64,000 nucleotides of DNA from Rasiella rasia (lineage in GTDB: Bacteria > Bacteroidota > Bacteroidia > Flavobacteriales > Flavobacteriaceae), in the NCBI RefSeq assembly GCF_011044175.1, contig NZ_CP049057.1, positions 1,999,501 through 2,063,500 of the forward strand, written 5' to 3'. A program made the position numbers and the translations under genes. Every line of letters begins with the position of its first letter. Positions within the stretch are counted from its first letter, which is position 1. Positions 6,633 through 14,778 of this stretch are shown here, in pieces. The notes beneath the pieces are model-generated. The model searched no databases. It had not been told where the DNA came from and saw nothing but the letters and a program-made list of their open reading frames with translations.

Positions 6633-9455
6633 ATGAAAAATTTTTTACTATTACTAACTAGCCTTTTCGTTTCACAAGTAATTTTCAGTCAGACAGGGGT
6701 CACAGGAACCATTAATGACGGTGAGTTTAACGATGTGCTTCCATTTGCAAATGTTATTATAAAAGACACTAAAAAAGGTACCACATCAGACTTTGAAGGA
6801 AAGTACAGTCTAGATTTAGAGCCAGGATCGTATACCTTGGTTTTTTCGTTTGTGGGATATCAAACTACCGAAATAACCGATGTTATTGTTTCAGATGGTC
6901 AAATGACTACTACCAATATTACATTACAAGCAAGTGCTGGGCAGCTAGACGAAGTTGTGATTACAACTACAGCTCGTCAGAATACAGAGGCCGCCGTACT
7001 TAGTTTTCAAAAGAATTCGGTTAACCTTTTAGACGGACTTTCATTAGAGACTATAAAAAAGACTGGCGCTAGTGATATTGCGAGTGCAGTAAAAAATGTT
7101 CCTGGTGTATCTATACAAGGAGGAAAATTTGTTTATGTAAGAGGTTTGGGTGATCGATACACAAAATCTATTTTAAATGGTGTTGACGTGCCAGGTTTAG
7201 ATCCAGACCGAAATACCTTACAACTTGATATTTTTCCAACGCAGATTCTCGAAAATGTAATTGTAATTAAAGCAGCAACAGCAGACAAACCAGCAGATTT
7301 TACAGGTGGTGTAGTAGATATTGTCACAAAAGACATTCCTACAAGAGAAGAATATAGCGTTTCCGTTGGAGCAACGTATAATTCTAATTTTCACTTTAAG
7401 GATAGTTATTTAACTTCTGAAACAAGTAATACAGACATACTTGGTTTCGACAATGGATTAAGAGATAATCCATTAAACGCTAACCAAACAGTACCATTAC
7501 CACAAGAAAATGGCGAGGTAGTTTCAGTAATTACTCAGCGTTTTGAAGAACGTATGGCTGCACAACGAGAAACTAGTTTTTTAGATTTTAATTTTTCAGC
7601 AACAGCTGGTAATCAGTACGAAATTGGAGATAAGAAGTTAGGGTATTTGGCTTCATTGTCATACAGAAATGAAACGTCTTATTACGATGAGTACATAAAT
7701 GGTCAGATTTTTAGAAAAGACGAAGCAGATAAATCGAACTTCGAACTACTTGCAGACCGTACTCAAAATGGAGAGCTAGGAAACAACAATGTTTTAATTA
7801 GTGCATTGGCAGGGCTATCGCTAAAATCTGAGAAGTCGAAATACAGATTTAATGTGTTACACGTTCAGAATGGCGAATCTCAAGCTTCTATTTTTAGACA
7901 AAGTAATTTTATAATTAGTAGTAATAATGTAATTAAAGATAACCTAATTTACACACAACGTTCTATTACAAATGGTTTAGTAAGCGGAAAACATTCGTTA
8001 GGAGATGACAACGATTGGACTGTAGAATGGGCGTTATCACCAACCTTGGCTAAAATTGAAGATAAAGATTTTAGAGTAACCCCGTTTAGAGTATCTACCA
8101 ATCCTGATACTGGAGAAGAAACCTTTACTATTGAGCCTAGTGAATCTGGTGTGCCTTCAAGATTTTTTAGAGACTTGGAGGAAATTAACCTAGCAGGAAA
8201 ATTAGATATCGAGAAAAAACACTCCCTGTTTAGTTACGATGCAAAAACAAAGTTTGGAGGAGGCTATACCTTTAAAAACAGGACATTTGAAGTTGTAAAA
8301 TTCTCTATTCCAGTATTAAACTTCCCTTCAGCATCAATTAATGGTGATCCCGATTTAATTTTAGCAGACGAAAATGTTTATGATCCAGCGACTAACAGTG
8401 GTTTTTACATTAGACAAGATTCTAACGACTCAGACTCATACGATTCTGACGTCTCTGTAGCTTCGGGATATGTTTCTGAAGAATTTAAAATAACCGACTG
8501 GATTAATGCGGTGGCGGGTGTTCGTTTTGAGCAGTTTAATTTAACATACACTGGAGAAAGACAAGATGGTACAACGTTAAATGCTGCTGAAATTTTAAAC
8601 AAGGCAGATTTCTTTCCTTCTGTTAACTTAATTTTCGATTTAAACGAAGAAGGAGACAAGAAGATTAGATCGTCTTTTGCTCGTACAACGGCAAGACCGT
8701 CATTTAAAGAAGCTTCTTTGGCCGAAATTTTTGATCCAATTAGTAGCACTACTTTTATTGGAAACATAGACCTACAGCCAACCTATATTAATAACTTCGA
8801 TGTACGATTTGAAAAGTATGGAGAGTCTGGCGACTTTTTTGCATTGAGTGGTTTTTATAAGTCTTTTAAAGACCCAATCGAACTCTCTTTTATTCGAAGA
8901 GCTTATGGGCAATACACCCCATTAAATTTAGGTGATGCTTCGGTATTTGGTGGAGAATTTGAAGTGAGAAAAAACCTTGGTTTTATCCGTGGACTAGACA
9001 ACATCAATTTCAACGTAAACTTTTCACTAATCGAATCTCAACAAGAGTATAGTGAAGACGAAAGAGAAGGAAGATTAGATAATTTAAGAGATGGAGAAAC
9101 TTTAGATGATACTCGTCAACTTCAAGGGCAGTCTCCTTACCTTTTAAACCTAGGTTTCAATTATGAAGACAATGGCTGGAATGGAGGTCTTTTTTACAAC
9201 TCACAAGGAAAAACACTTCAAATTGTAGGTGCCGGTGATGTAGCCGACGTATACACATTACCATTTCACAACTTAAAGCTTAACTTATCTAAAAGCTTTG
9301 GTGAAAACAGAAACTCAACAATATCATTAAAATTTGAGAACATTTTAGATGATAAAGTTGAAAGCATATACCAATCGTTTGGTGGAGAAGACCAATTGTA
9401 TTCAAGATGGAGTCCTGGACAGGATATTAGCCTAAGCTATAGTGTTAGGTTTTAA
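6633..9455 (+). CDS. TonB-dependent outer-membrane receptor
   Basis: 940 residues. Signal peptide of about 20 residues ending VIFSQ. Residues about 22-110 form a carboxypeptidase-regulatory-like beta-sandwich (LPFANVIIKDTKKGTTSDFEG, split here as a known family block), then the plug (about 120-235, with VPGVSIQGGKFVYVRGLGD), then the barrel ending in the aromatic SYSVRF typical for BAM recognition. It imports a substrate across the outer membrane using TonB-ExbBD energy. No SusD-type partner lies nearby; the upstream beta-helix lipoprotein may replace it. The Pho-box-like promoter at 5140 probably drives both genes. An organic phosphorus compound or other phosphate source is a plausible but unproven substrate. 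Confidence 0.92.
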   Translation: MKNFLLLLTSLFVSQVIFSQTGVTGTINDGEFNDVLPFANVIIKDTKKGTTSDFEGKYSLDLEPGSYTLVFSFVGYQTTEITDVIVSDGQMTTTNITLQASAGQLDEVVITTTARQNTEAAVLSFQKNSVNLLDGLSLETIKKTGASDIASAVKNVPGVSIQGGKFVYVRGLGDRYTKSILNGVDVPGLDPDRNTLQLDIFPTQILENVIVIKAATADKPADFTGGVVDIVTKDIPTREEYSVSVGATYNSNFHFKDSYLTSETSNTDILGFDNGLRDNPLNANQTVPLPQENGEVVSVITQRFEERMAAQRETSFLDFNFSATAGNQYEIGDKKLGYLASLSYRNETSYYDEYINGQIFRKDEADKSNFELLADRTQNGELGNNNVLISALAGLSLKSEKSKYRFNVLHVQNGESQASIFRQSNFIISSNNVIKDNLIYTQRSITNGLVSGKHSLGDDNDWTVEWALSPTLAKIEDKDFRVTPFRVSTNPDTGEETFTIEPSESGVPSRFFRDLEEINLAGKLDIEKKHSLFSYDAKTKFGGGYTFKNRTFEVVKFSIPVLNFPSASINGDPDLILADENVYDPATNSGFYIRQDSNDSDSYDSDVSVASGYVSEEFKITDWINAVAGVRFEQFNLTYTGERQDGTTLNAAEILNKADFFPSVNLIFDLNEEGDKKIRSSFARTTARPSFKEASLAEIFDPISSTTFIGNIDLQPTYINNFDVRFEKYGESGDFFALSGFYKSFKDPIELSFIRRAYGQYTPLNLGDASVFGGEFEVRKNLGFIRGLDNINFNVNFSLIESQQEYSEDEREGRLDNLRDGETLDDTRQLQGQSPYLLNLGFNYEDNGWNGGLFYNSQGKTLQIVGAGDVADVYTLPFHNLKLNLSKSFGENRNSTISLKFENILDDKVESIYQSFGGEDQLYSRWSPGQDISLSYSVRF

Positions 9456-9480
9456 GTTCAAGAAAAAATGAAAGCATAAA

Positions 9481-9517
9481 AAAAGGGCAGTAAAACTGAG
9501 TTTTACTGCCCTTTTTC
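9481..9517. terminator. Bidirectional terminator
   Basis: A 12-bp perfect stem (GGGCAGTAAAAC, 9485-9496, with 9500-9511), loop TGA, flanked by A5 on the left and T5 on the right. It can end both the TonB receptor transcript and the convergent MORN-like gene. Confidence 0.88.
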
Positions 9518-9532
9518 TCTAAGTAGAAACTT

Positions 9533-9916
9533 TTATTTATAAGAAACTACTCGAGTATCTGTTGCTTCCCAAGTACTTACCTTGGCTACTTTAGAATTAG
9601 CATACGTTACCTCTTTCATAGTATCTCCTTGGTAAAACTTCCAAGTACCTACTTTGTTACCATTATTGTATTGTGCAACAGCGGTTTTATTTCCCAATCT
9701 GTCAAAACTAATCCACTCACCCTGTAATTTGTTTTCTTGGTTGTAAAATCCTTTTTGTGCAACAACTCCGTTATCATGGTATAATGTGGCTTGAATAAGT
9801 CCATCTACTAACACATATTTGTCTTTTACATCTTTACTACATGTCTTACTACATTGCTGTGCTACTGCTACATTCGCAAATAAACACACTACTAAAAGAG
9901 AAAGAATATTTTTCAT
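9533..9916 (-). CDS. Secreted MORN-repeat-like protein (YwqK family)
   Basis: 127 residues from this start. Signal peptide MKNILSLLVVCLFANVAVAQ, then a short Cys/Lys-rich segment (QQCSKTCSKDVKDKY) and about four strand-turn-strand repeats of the form GxWxxYxxxGNK (LQGEWISFDRLGNKTA, VGTWKFYQGDTMKE). Such repeats occur in MORN and YwqK-like proteins; database names such as antitoxin or adenylyltransferase for this group are unreliable. The frame is open to 9946, but a -7 element (TAAATTTG on the minus strand, 9944-9951) sits there, so 9916 is the better start. It is periplasmic or surface located; its role is unknown. It lies inside the putative phosphate region but has no convincing Pho box of its own. 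Confidence 0.75.
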   Translation of the reverse strand: MKNILSLLVVCLFANVAVAQQCSKTCSKDVKDKYVLVDGLIQATLYHDNGVVAQKGFYNQENKLQGEWISFDRLGNKTAVAQYNNGNKVGTWKFYQGDTMKEVTYANSKVAKVSTWEATDTRVVSYK

Positions 9917-9943
9917 ATTACCAATTTTTAACTTGTTATACAC

Positions 9944-9951
9944 CAAATTTA
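9944..9951 (-). promoter_or_regulatory. -7 element of the MORN-like gene
   Basis: Reads TAAATTTG on the minus strand, a full TAnnTTTG match 28 nt upstream of the ATG at 9916. It rules out the longer reading from 9946. Confidence 0.45.
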
Positions 9952-10089
9952 CGAAATAGATAACAATTTTGAAAGGTTCTCGTAACGTTTACATAACATT
10001 AAGTTCGTAACTTTCTGTTTTTCAGCCGTTTATTCAATGTTAAATTTTAAAAACTTAACATTGCAAATTCATATTACTTAATACTAACT

Positions 10090-10133
10090 TAAACTTAGGG
10101 TTACAATTAGCCTACATAAATGTATTTATTTTG
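10090..10133 (+). promoter_or_regulatory. Candidate promoter of the small RNA, with degenerate Pho-box units
   Basis: TTATTTTG (10126-10133) matches 7 of 8 positions of TAnnTTTG. At 36 and 25 nt upstream lie TAAACTTAGGG (10090) and TTACAATTAGC (10101), 11 nt apart and similar to the units at 5140-5161. The spacing equals that of the lipoprotein, porin and PiT promoters. Confidence 0.4.
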
Positions 10134-10137
10134 TTAA

Positions 10138-10227
10138 GTCGAGAGACGACTACACTTGTACATCGTTTAAGTTTTTGTCAACTAAATGTTACTTGTGTAT
10201 AGGCTGCCCTTCGGGGTGGCCTTTTTT
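10138..10227 (+). ncRNA. Candidate intergenic small RNA, about 90 nt
   Basis: The predicted transcript start near 10138 falls exactly at a small 5' hairpin (GTCG, loop AGAGA, CGAC; 10138-10150). The 3' end is a strong intrinsic terminator: stem GGCTGCCC/GGGTGGCC (10202-10209 with 10214-10221, two G-U pairs) closed by a UUCG tetraloop and followed by T6 (10222-10227). No gene upstream on this strand needs this terminator, since the neighbouring gene at 9533-9916 runs the other way. The longest reading frames inside are tiny and have no support. The middle (about 10151-10200) is U/A-rich and unpaired in simple inspection, as expected for a base-pairing regulatory RNA. A leaderless micropeptide cannot be excluded. 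Confidence 0.5.
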
Positions 10228-10261
10228 ATTAACAATCGAGCAATGTAAGCAATTCTAAATT

Positions 10262-10305
10262 TAATCATTACGTAACATTAAATTAACATTCATTACGGTT
10301 CTTTG
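10262..10305 (+). promoter_or_regulatory. Putative Pho box and promoter of the porin gene
   Basis: Three 11-nt units: TAATCATTACG (10262), TAACATTAAAT (10273), TAACATTCATT (10284). A weak -7-like GTTCTTTG lies at 10298-10305, 25 nt after the unit at 10273 and 36 after that at 10262. The predicted transcript start near 10312 places the true start codon at 10333. Confidence 0.55.
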
Positions 10306-10332
10306 CAGCGACAAAAACTTAGAACGATCGTA

Positions 10333-11535
10333 ATGAAATTGAATTACCTATTAGTGGTAATTGCATTATTATTAATGCACTCTACCGCTGCACAAGAAAT
10401 TAGCGATACAAAATTTGGCAAAGGCCTCATTAATTTTGTAGCTAAGGACAGTTCCTTTAGTGTGAAATTTGCGCCTCGTATACAAAGCAGATTCAATACT
10501 ACCTGGAACCATAACGGCGATAGTTATGATGCTGCTGAATATAACTTCTCAATAAGAAGAGCGCGTTTAAAATTTGACGGTTTTGCATATTCTCCAAAAT
10601 TGAAATATAAACTTGAATTGGGATTATCGAACCGAGATATTTCTGGCGGAAACCAATTTAACCGAAACACTTCTCGAATTATTCTTGACGCTGTAGTGAA
10701 GTGGAATTTCTACGAAAATTTCGAACTATGGGCAGGTCAGACAAAATTACCCGGTAACGTAGAACGCGTTGTTTCTTCTGCAAATCTTCAATTAATTGAT
10801 CGTTCTTTATTAAATAGCCGTTTCAACATAGATCGTGATGTAGGTATTCAAATACGTCATAAAACCAACTTAGGAGGTGATGTTATCATGAAAGAAAAAA
10901 TTGCCATCTCTCAAGGAGAAGGACGAAACGTCACCCAAGGAAATGAAGGTGGACTGCAATATACGGGTCGTTTAGAGTTTCTACCCTTCGGAGAATTTGC
11001 GGCGAAGGGAGATTACAGCCAAGGCGATTTAAAGCGCGAGCAATCCGCAAAATTAATGGTTGGTCTTACATACGATTATAACCAGGACGCGGTTAAAACA
11101 CGTAGCAATTTAGGTTCGTATATGTTTTTAGAAGATGGCTCTCTCTACGAAACGGACATTACAACCTTCTTTGCAGATGCCATGTTTAAATATAAAGGCT
11201 TTGCTTTTATGGGAGAATATGCCCTACGAGATGCGGCAAATCCCATTGCTATTGAAGAGGATGGTACAGAAACAGGCGACATTGTAAGCGTAGGAAACGC
11301 CTTAAATACCCAAGTAAGTTATTTATTCAAAACTAATTACGAAATTACAGGAAGATTTACGACATTAGATTTCGACTCAGTTACAGGTAGAAGCCCGCAA
11401 GAGCAATACACTGTAGGTTTTTCAAAATATGTGGTAGGACACAAACTAAAAATTCAAGCAGATATAAGCTATACCACCCGTGATGGCAATGAAGATAACA
11501 TCATGTTGAGAACAGGGTTTGATTTACATTTTTAA
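10333..11535 (+). CDS. Phosphate-selective porin (OprO/OprP family)
   Basis: 400 residues from this start. Signal peptide MKLNYLLVVIALLLMHSTAAQ. The mature part is a 16-stranded-barrel-like sequence with many alternating aromatic strands (SVKFAPRIQSRFNTTWNH, ARLKFDGFAYSPKLKYKLEL, ending TGFDLHF). The block ELWAGQTKLPGNVERVVSSA is characteristic of porin family O/P. It should allow diffusion of phosphate or other anions through the outer membrane. It precedes the PiT phosphate transporter by 60-78 nt, and both have Pho-box-like repeats, so the genomic context fits phosphate scavenging. An open frame begins at a TTG at 10303, but that lies within the -7 region, so ATG 10333 is preferred. Confidence 0.9.
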   Translation: MKLNYLLVVIALLLMHSTAAQEISDTKFGKGLINFVAKDSSFSVKFAPRIQSRFNTTWNHNGDSYDAAEYNFSIRRARLKFDGFAYSPKLKYKLELGLSNRDISGGNQFNRNTSRIILDAVVKWNFYENFELWAGQTKLPGNVERVVSSANLQLIDRSLLNSRFNIDRDVGIQIRHKTNLGGDVIMKEKIAISQGEGRNVTQGNEGGLQYTGRLEFLPFGEFAAKGDYSQGDLKREQSAKLMVGLTYDYNQDAVKTRSNLGSYMFLEDGSLYETDITTFFADAMFKYKGFAFMGEYALRDAANPIAIEEDGTETGDIVSVGNALNTQVSYLFKTNYEITGRFTTLDFDSVTGRSPQEQYTVGFSKYVVGHKLKIQADISYTTRDGNEDNIMLRTGFDLHF

Positions 11536-11547
11536 CAACTAAAGACA

Positions 11548-11591
11548 TAACAATTTGGTAACAAATGGCCTCGTTTAATTTGTGACATTTG
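11548..11591 (+). promoter_or_regulatory. Putative Pho box and promoter of the PiT gene
   Basis: TAACAATTTGG (11548) and TAACAAATGGC (11559) form an 11-nt direct repeat. GACATTTG (11584-11591, 7 of 8 matches to TAnnTTTG) starts exactly 25 and 36 nt after them, as at the other two promoters. The predicted start near 11598 lies after the first ATG at 11596, which argues for translation from 11614. Confidence 0.55.
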
Positions 11592-11613
11592 CGCCATGGA
11601 AGCACTTTTTAAT

Positions 11614-13860
11614 ATGGAGAATATTTATTTATTAATGCTAGTAGCGCTGGTGATATTAGCAGTGTTAGATATTATTGTTGGAGTAAGTAATGATGCTATC
11701 AACTTTTTGAATTCCGCTATTGGATCAAAAGCAATTTCTATGAGAACCATTATGATTGTGGCAAGTCTCGGTATTTTTATCGGAGCTGTCTACTCTAGCG
11801 GACTTATGGAAGTGGCCCGAAAAGGTATTTTTGTGCCAGCCATGTTTACCTTCGATGAAATCATGATGATTTTTATGGCTGTGATGATTACAGACATTCT
11901 TTTACTCGATTTCTTTAACACGCTGGGCTTACCAACTTCTACAACAGTTTCTATTGTATTTAACTTATTAGGTGCAGCTATTGTTATCTCTTTAATTAAA
12001 ATTGGAGCCGCAGACGATAAAACAATTGCAGACATAGGAGAATATATTAACTCTAAGAAAGCGTTTGAAATTATTCGTGGAATATTAATGTCTGTTGTTA
12101 TTGCCTTTAGTGTTGGAGCTATTGTTCAATGGATTTCAAGGTTCATATTTACCTTTCAAAACGAAAAGAAAATCAAATCGTTTGGAGCTATTTTTGGTGG
12201 AATAGCACTTACCGCTATTACTTATTTTATCTTTTTAAAAGGCCTTAAAGGAACTCCAGCCTATAGCGATATGAAAGAGTCTATAGAAGGTAATGAGGTT
12301 ATTATAATTGCCATTGCCTTTGTGGCTTGGACCTTACTTTCTTATTTATTTGAAAAGATATTCAAGAAAACAATTCTTTTAGTTGTTATTGCCGTTGGTA
12401 CATTCGGATTAGCATTGGCTTTTTCAGGGAACGATTTAGTAAACTTTATTGGTGTACCCATGGCAGCCTATCACTCGTATGAAGCTTGGAGTGCATCTGG
12501 GGTTGATCCTTCTCTTTTTACTATGGAAGTTCTTAACAGCAAAATGCCTGCTGAACCTTTCCTTCTATTTATTGCTGGAGGTATTATGGTGGTTACGTTG
12601 TGGCTTTCTAAAAAGGCGAAAACAGTGGCTGAAACAGAAATTAGTCTGTCACGTCAGGGAGAAACACATGAAAAGTTTCAACCAAATATGCTTTCTAGAG
12701 TTATTGTAAAAGGAGCGACCTATCTCTCTAGTGGTGTTAGTTATTTACTTCCAGAAAGCACAAAAGGTAAGCTTGAATCTCGATTCAAAAAAACCGAAAT
12801 CAAAGTACTGAATAAAGATCAAAACGCCAACGCACCAGCATTCGATATGATTCGTGCTTCTGTAAACCTAATGGTAGCAGGTATTTTGATTTCTATTGCC
12901 ACAACCATGAAATTACCGTTATCTACAACATACGTAACTTTTATGGTGGCAATGGGTACATCTCTTGCAGATAAGGCGTGGGGACGAGAAAGTGCTGTTT
13001 ATCGCGTAGCCGGTGTGCTAAATGTAATTGGAGGATGGTTTATGACAGCCATCGGAGCATTAATCGCTGCAGGAACTGTGGTTTTCTTAATAAACTGGAA
13101 CAAGGAAGTTATGATTCCTATCCTTTTATTGCTTACGGCAATTCTACTATTAAGAAACTATCTTTCACATAAGAAAAAAGCAAATATATCTTTAGACCCA
13201 AGTAAACTTAAGAAGAACGAAAGTAGTACTGTACAAGGTATAATTTCTGAAAGTGCAGAAAACATTACAAATGTAATTTCTCGCACTAATAAAATTTATA
13301 CAATTGTCTTGAAAGGTCTTGCTAAAGAAGACTCTTCTGCACTCAAGAAAGGAAGAAAACAAGTAGATAAGCTAGATGCTGAAATTGAGGAACTACGTGA
13401 TAATATTTTCTATCTCATTAAAAACTTAGATGAAACGAGTGTACGAGGAAGTAATTTCTACATCACAATCTTAGCCTTTCTTACAGATATCTCACAGTCG
13501 TTAGATTTTATTGCTAAAAGAAGCTACAAGCATATTAGCAACAACCATAAGAAATTAAAATTCAGTCAGACCAAAGATCTTCAAGAAATAGATCAAACGT
13601 TAAGTTCGGTTTTGGAAGAAATTGAAGAGATTTTTAATAGTCGCAAGTTTGAACGAATTAGTTTTGTATTAACAAGAAAACCTGAATTAGAAGCAATGCT
13701 TTCAGAAAAAATTCAGAAGCAAATAGATCGTACTCGAAGTGAAGAATCCAGTCCTAAAAATACAACCTTGTATTTCAACATTCTACTGGAAACAAAAGAC
13801 CTTACTACAGGCATCATGAACCTGATGGAAGAGTATTACTCTAGTTACAAACGCGAGTAA
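11614..13860 (+). CDS. Inorganic phosphate transporter, PiT family, with PhoU-like C-terminal domain
   Basis: 748 residues. A low-affinity ion-coupled phosphate symporter in the inner membrane. The two PHO4 signature repeats are clear: GVSNDAINFLNSAIGSKA near the N-terminus and, after a long insert, the second half MKLPLSTTYVTFMVAMGTS with NVIGGWFMTA. About 12 hydrophobic segments are visible. After the last one (about residue 510), some 235 soluble residues rich in Leu, Glu and Lys follow, with the look of a PhoU-type helical bundle (KQVDKLDAEIEELRDNIFYL). The ATG at 11596 would add MEALFN, but relatives start MxNIYLLML, and the predicted transcript start lies downstream of 11596. It is followed by an intrinsic terminator. 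Codon use is like that of its neighbours. Confidence 0.93.
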   Translation: MENIYLLMLVALVILAVLDIIVGVSNDAINFLNSAIGSKAISMRTIMIVASLGIFIGAVYSSGLMEVARKGIFVPAMFTFDEIMMIFMAVMITDILLLDFFNTLGLPTSTTVSIVFNLLGAAIVISLIKIGAADDKTIADIGEYINSKKAFEIIRGILMSVVIAFSVGAIVQWISRFIFTFQNEKKIKSFGAIFGGIALTAITYFIFLKGLKGTPAYSDMKESIEGNEVIIIAIAFVAWTLLSYLFEKIFKKTILLVVIAVGTFGLALAFSGNDLVNFIGVPMAAYHSYEAWSASGVDPSLFTMEVLNSKMPAEPFLLFIAGGIMVVTLWLSKKAKTVAETEISLSRQGETHEKFQPNMLSRVIVKGATYLSSGVSYLLPESTKGKLESRFKKTEIKVLNKDQNANAPAFDMIRASVNLMVAGILISIATTMKLPLSTTYVTFMVAMGTSLADKAWGRESAVYRVAGVLNVIGGWFMTAIGALIAAGTVVFLINWNKEVMIPILLLLTAILLLRNYLSHKKKANISLDPSKLKKNESSTVQGIISESAENITNVISRTNKIYTIVLKGLAKEDSSALKKGRKQVDKLDAEIEELRDNIFYLIKNLDETSVRGSNFYITILAFLTDISQSLDFIAKRSYKHISNNHKKLKFSQTKDLQEIDQTLSSVLEEIEEIFNSRKFERISFVLTRKPELEAMLSEKIQKQIDRTRSEESSPKNTTLYFNILLETKDLTTGIMNLMEEYYSSYKRE

Positions 13861-13882
13861 GAACGAGTATCGACCCTCTTTT

Positions 13883-13915
13883 AAACCCCATACAACCTAT
13901 ATTGTATGGGGTTTT
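13883..13915 (+). terminator. Intrinsic terminator after the PiT gene
   Basis: A 13-bp perfect stem (AAACCCCATACAA, 13883-13895, with 13902-13914), 6-nt loop CCTATA, and TTTT at the end. Confidence 0.88.
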
Positions 13916-13995
13916 GTGTTTTCAGAGACCTCGCCCACTTACAACAAACTTCTTACAGAATAGTTACCTATCTTTAACTACTTAAACTACAACTC

Positions 13996-14703
13996 ATGAA
14001 ATTTTACATTGTATTATTTATTCTTCTTACGGCAACTGCTAAAGGTGTTTTTGCCCAAAAATTAACCGCATCCCAAGTACTAGAAAGGGCTATTGCTTAT
14101 CATGACCCAAGCAACAACTGGGAAACGTTTAATGATACGTTTCAGGTTACAATGACTACCGAAAACAATGCAGACAGGGTAAGCAACATAACCATAAATC
14201 TACCCAAAGAATATTTCAGCGTAACAGCAACGCGCGATGGCGTAGAAACCTTTTTTACCTTAGATAAGGAAAAGTGTACCACAAGCAGTAAAGACTCGGT
14301 AACGGACAAAGGAGCAAGAACCCCGTGCGAAACAGCTACGCTTTATAAAAACTATTACACCTACCTCTACGGTCTTCCTATGAAATTGAAAGATCCTGGT
14401 ACAAACCTTTCTCCAAAAGTAGAGCGGGTTACCTTTAAAGGCAAAGAATACCTAAAGCTAAAGGCAACGTATGATGAAGCCGTAGGTAGCGATGTATGGT
14501 TTTTTTATTTCAACCCAAAAACTTATGCCATGGAGGTGTATCAATTCTTTAAGGGAGACCCTACTGGTGCTGGTAAGGATACGGGTGAATACATTCTACT
14601 TTCCGAAGAAAGTACTGTTGGCGGTATTATAATGCCAAAAATACGGGCGTGGTATTACAATAAAGAAGATAAGTATTTAGGTTCCGATACGATTACCAAC
14701 TAA
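13996..14703 (+). CDS. Secreted DUF6503-type protein
   Basis: 235 residues. Signal peptide of about 20 residues (MKFYIVLFILLTATAKGVFA-Q). The rest is beta-rich, with a periodic strand pattern reminiscent of outer-membrane-lipoprotein-sorting (LolA/LolB-like) folds: VERVTFKGKEYLKLKATYD, DVWFFYFNPKTYAMEVYQFF, GGIIMPKIRAWYYN. There is no lipobox cysteine, so it should be a periplasmic or secreted soluble protein. Family members are common and uncharacterised in Flavobacteriaceae. It follows the PiT gene after a terminator, with its own promoter-like TATCTTTA (13969-13976). TTAC-type units upstream (13953, 13964, 13975) have the 11-nt period but not the Pho spacing, so phosphate control is uncertain. 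Confidence 0.7.
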   Translation: MKFYIVLFILLTATAKGVFAQKLTASQVLERAIAYHDPSNNWETFNDTFQVTMTTENNADRVSNITINLPKEYFSVTATRDGVETFFTLDKEKCTTSSKDSVTDKGARTPCETATLYKNYYTYLYGLPMKLKDPGTNLSPKVERVTFKGKEYLKLKATYDEAVGSDVWFFYFNPKTYAMEVYQFFKGDPTGAGKDTGEYILLSEESTVGGIIMPKIRAWYYNKEDKYLGSDTITN

Positions 14704-14704
14704 A

Positions 14705-14732
14705 AAAAGGGAACCCAACAAGGTTCCCTTTT
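14705..14732 (+). terminator. Intrinsic terminator between 13996 gene and nrdA
   Basis: An 11-bp stem (AAAAGGGAACC, 14705-14715, with GGTTCCCTTTT, 14722-14732) and a 6-nt loop. It has A/T tracts on both sides and can act for the convergent nrdA too. Confidence 0.85.
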
Positions 14733-14778
14733 CTAATTAACACTTATAAAAATCCTTTTCAGGAGGAGTATGTAGGTA

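Noticed and set aside
9983-10003. TAACGTTTACA followed by TAACATTAAG, a further Pho-box-like pair
   Set aside because: The 11-nt period is right, but no -7-like element lies 25 nt downstream on this strand and the orientation is wrong for the gene at 9533-9916. Kept out of the feature list.
13942-13978. CAAC/TTAC/TTAC/TAAC units of 11-nt period before the DUF6503 gene
   Set aside because: The period fits, but the -7 candidate (13969-13976) overlaps the units, and the 25/36 spacing seen at the other promoters is absent.
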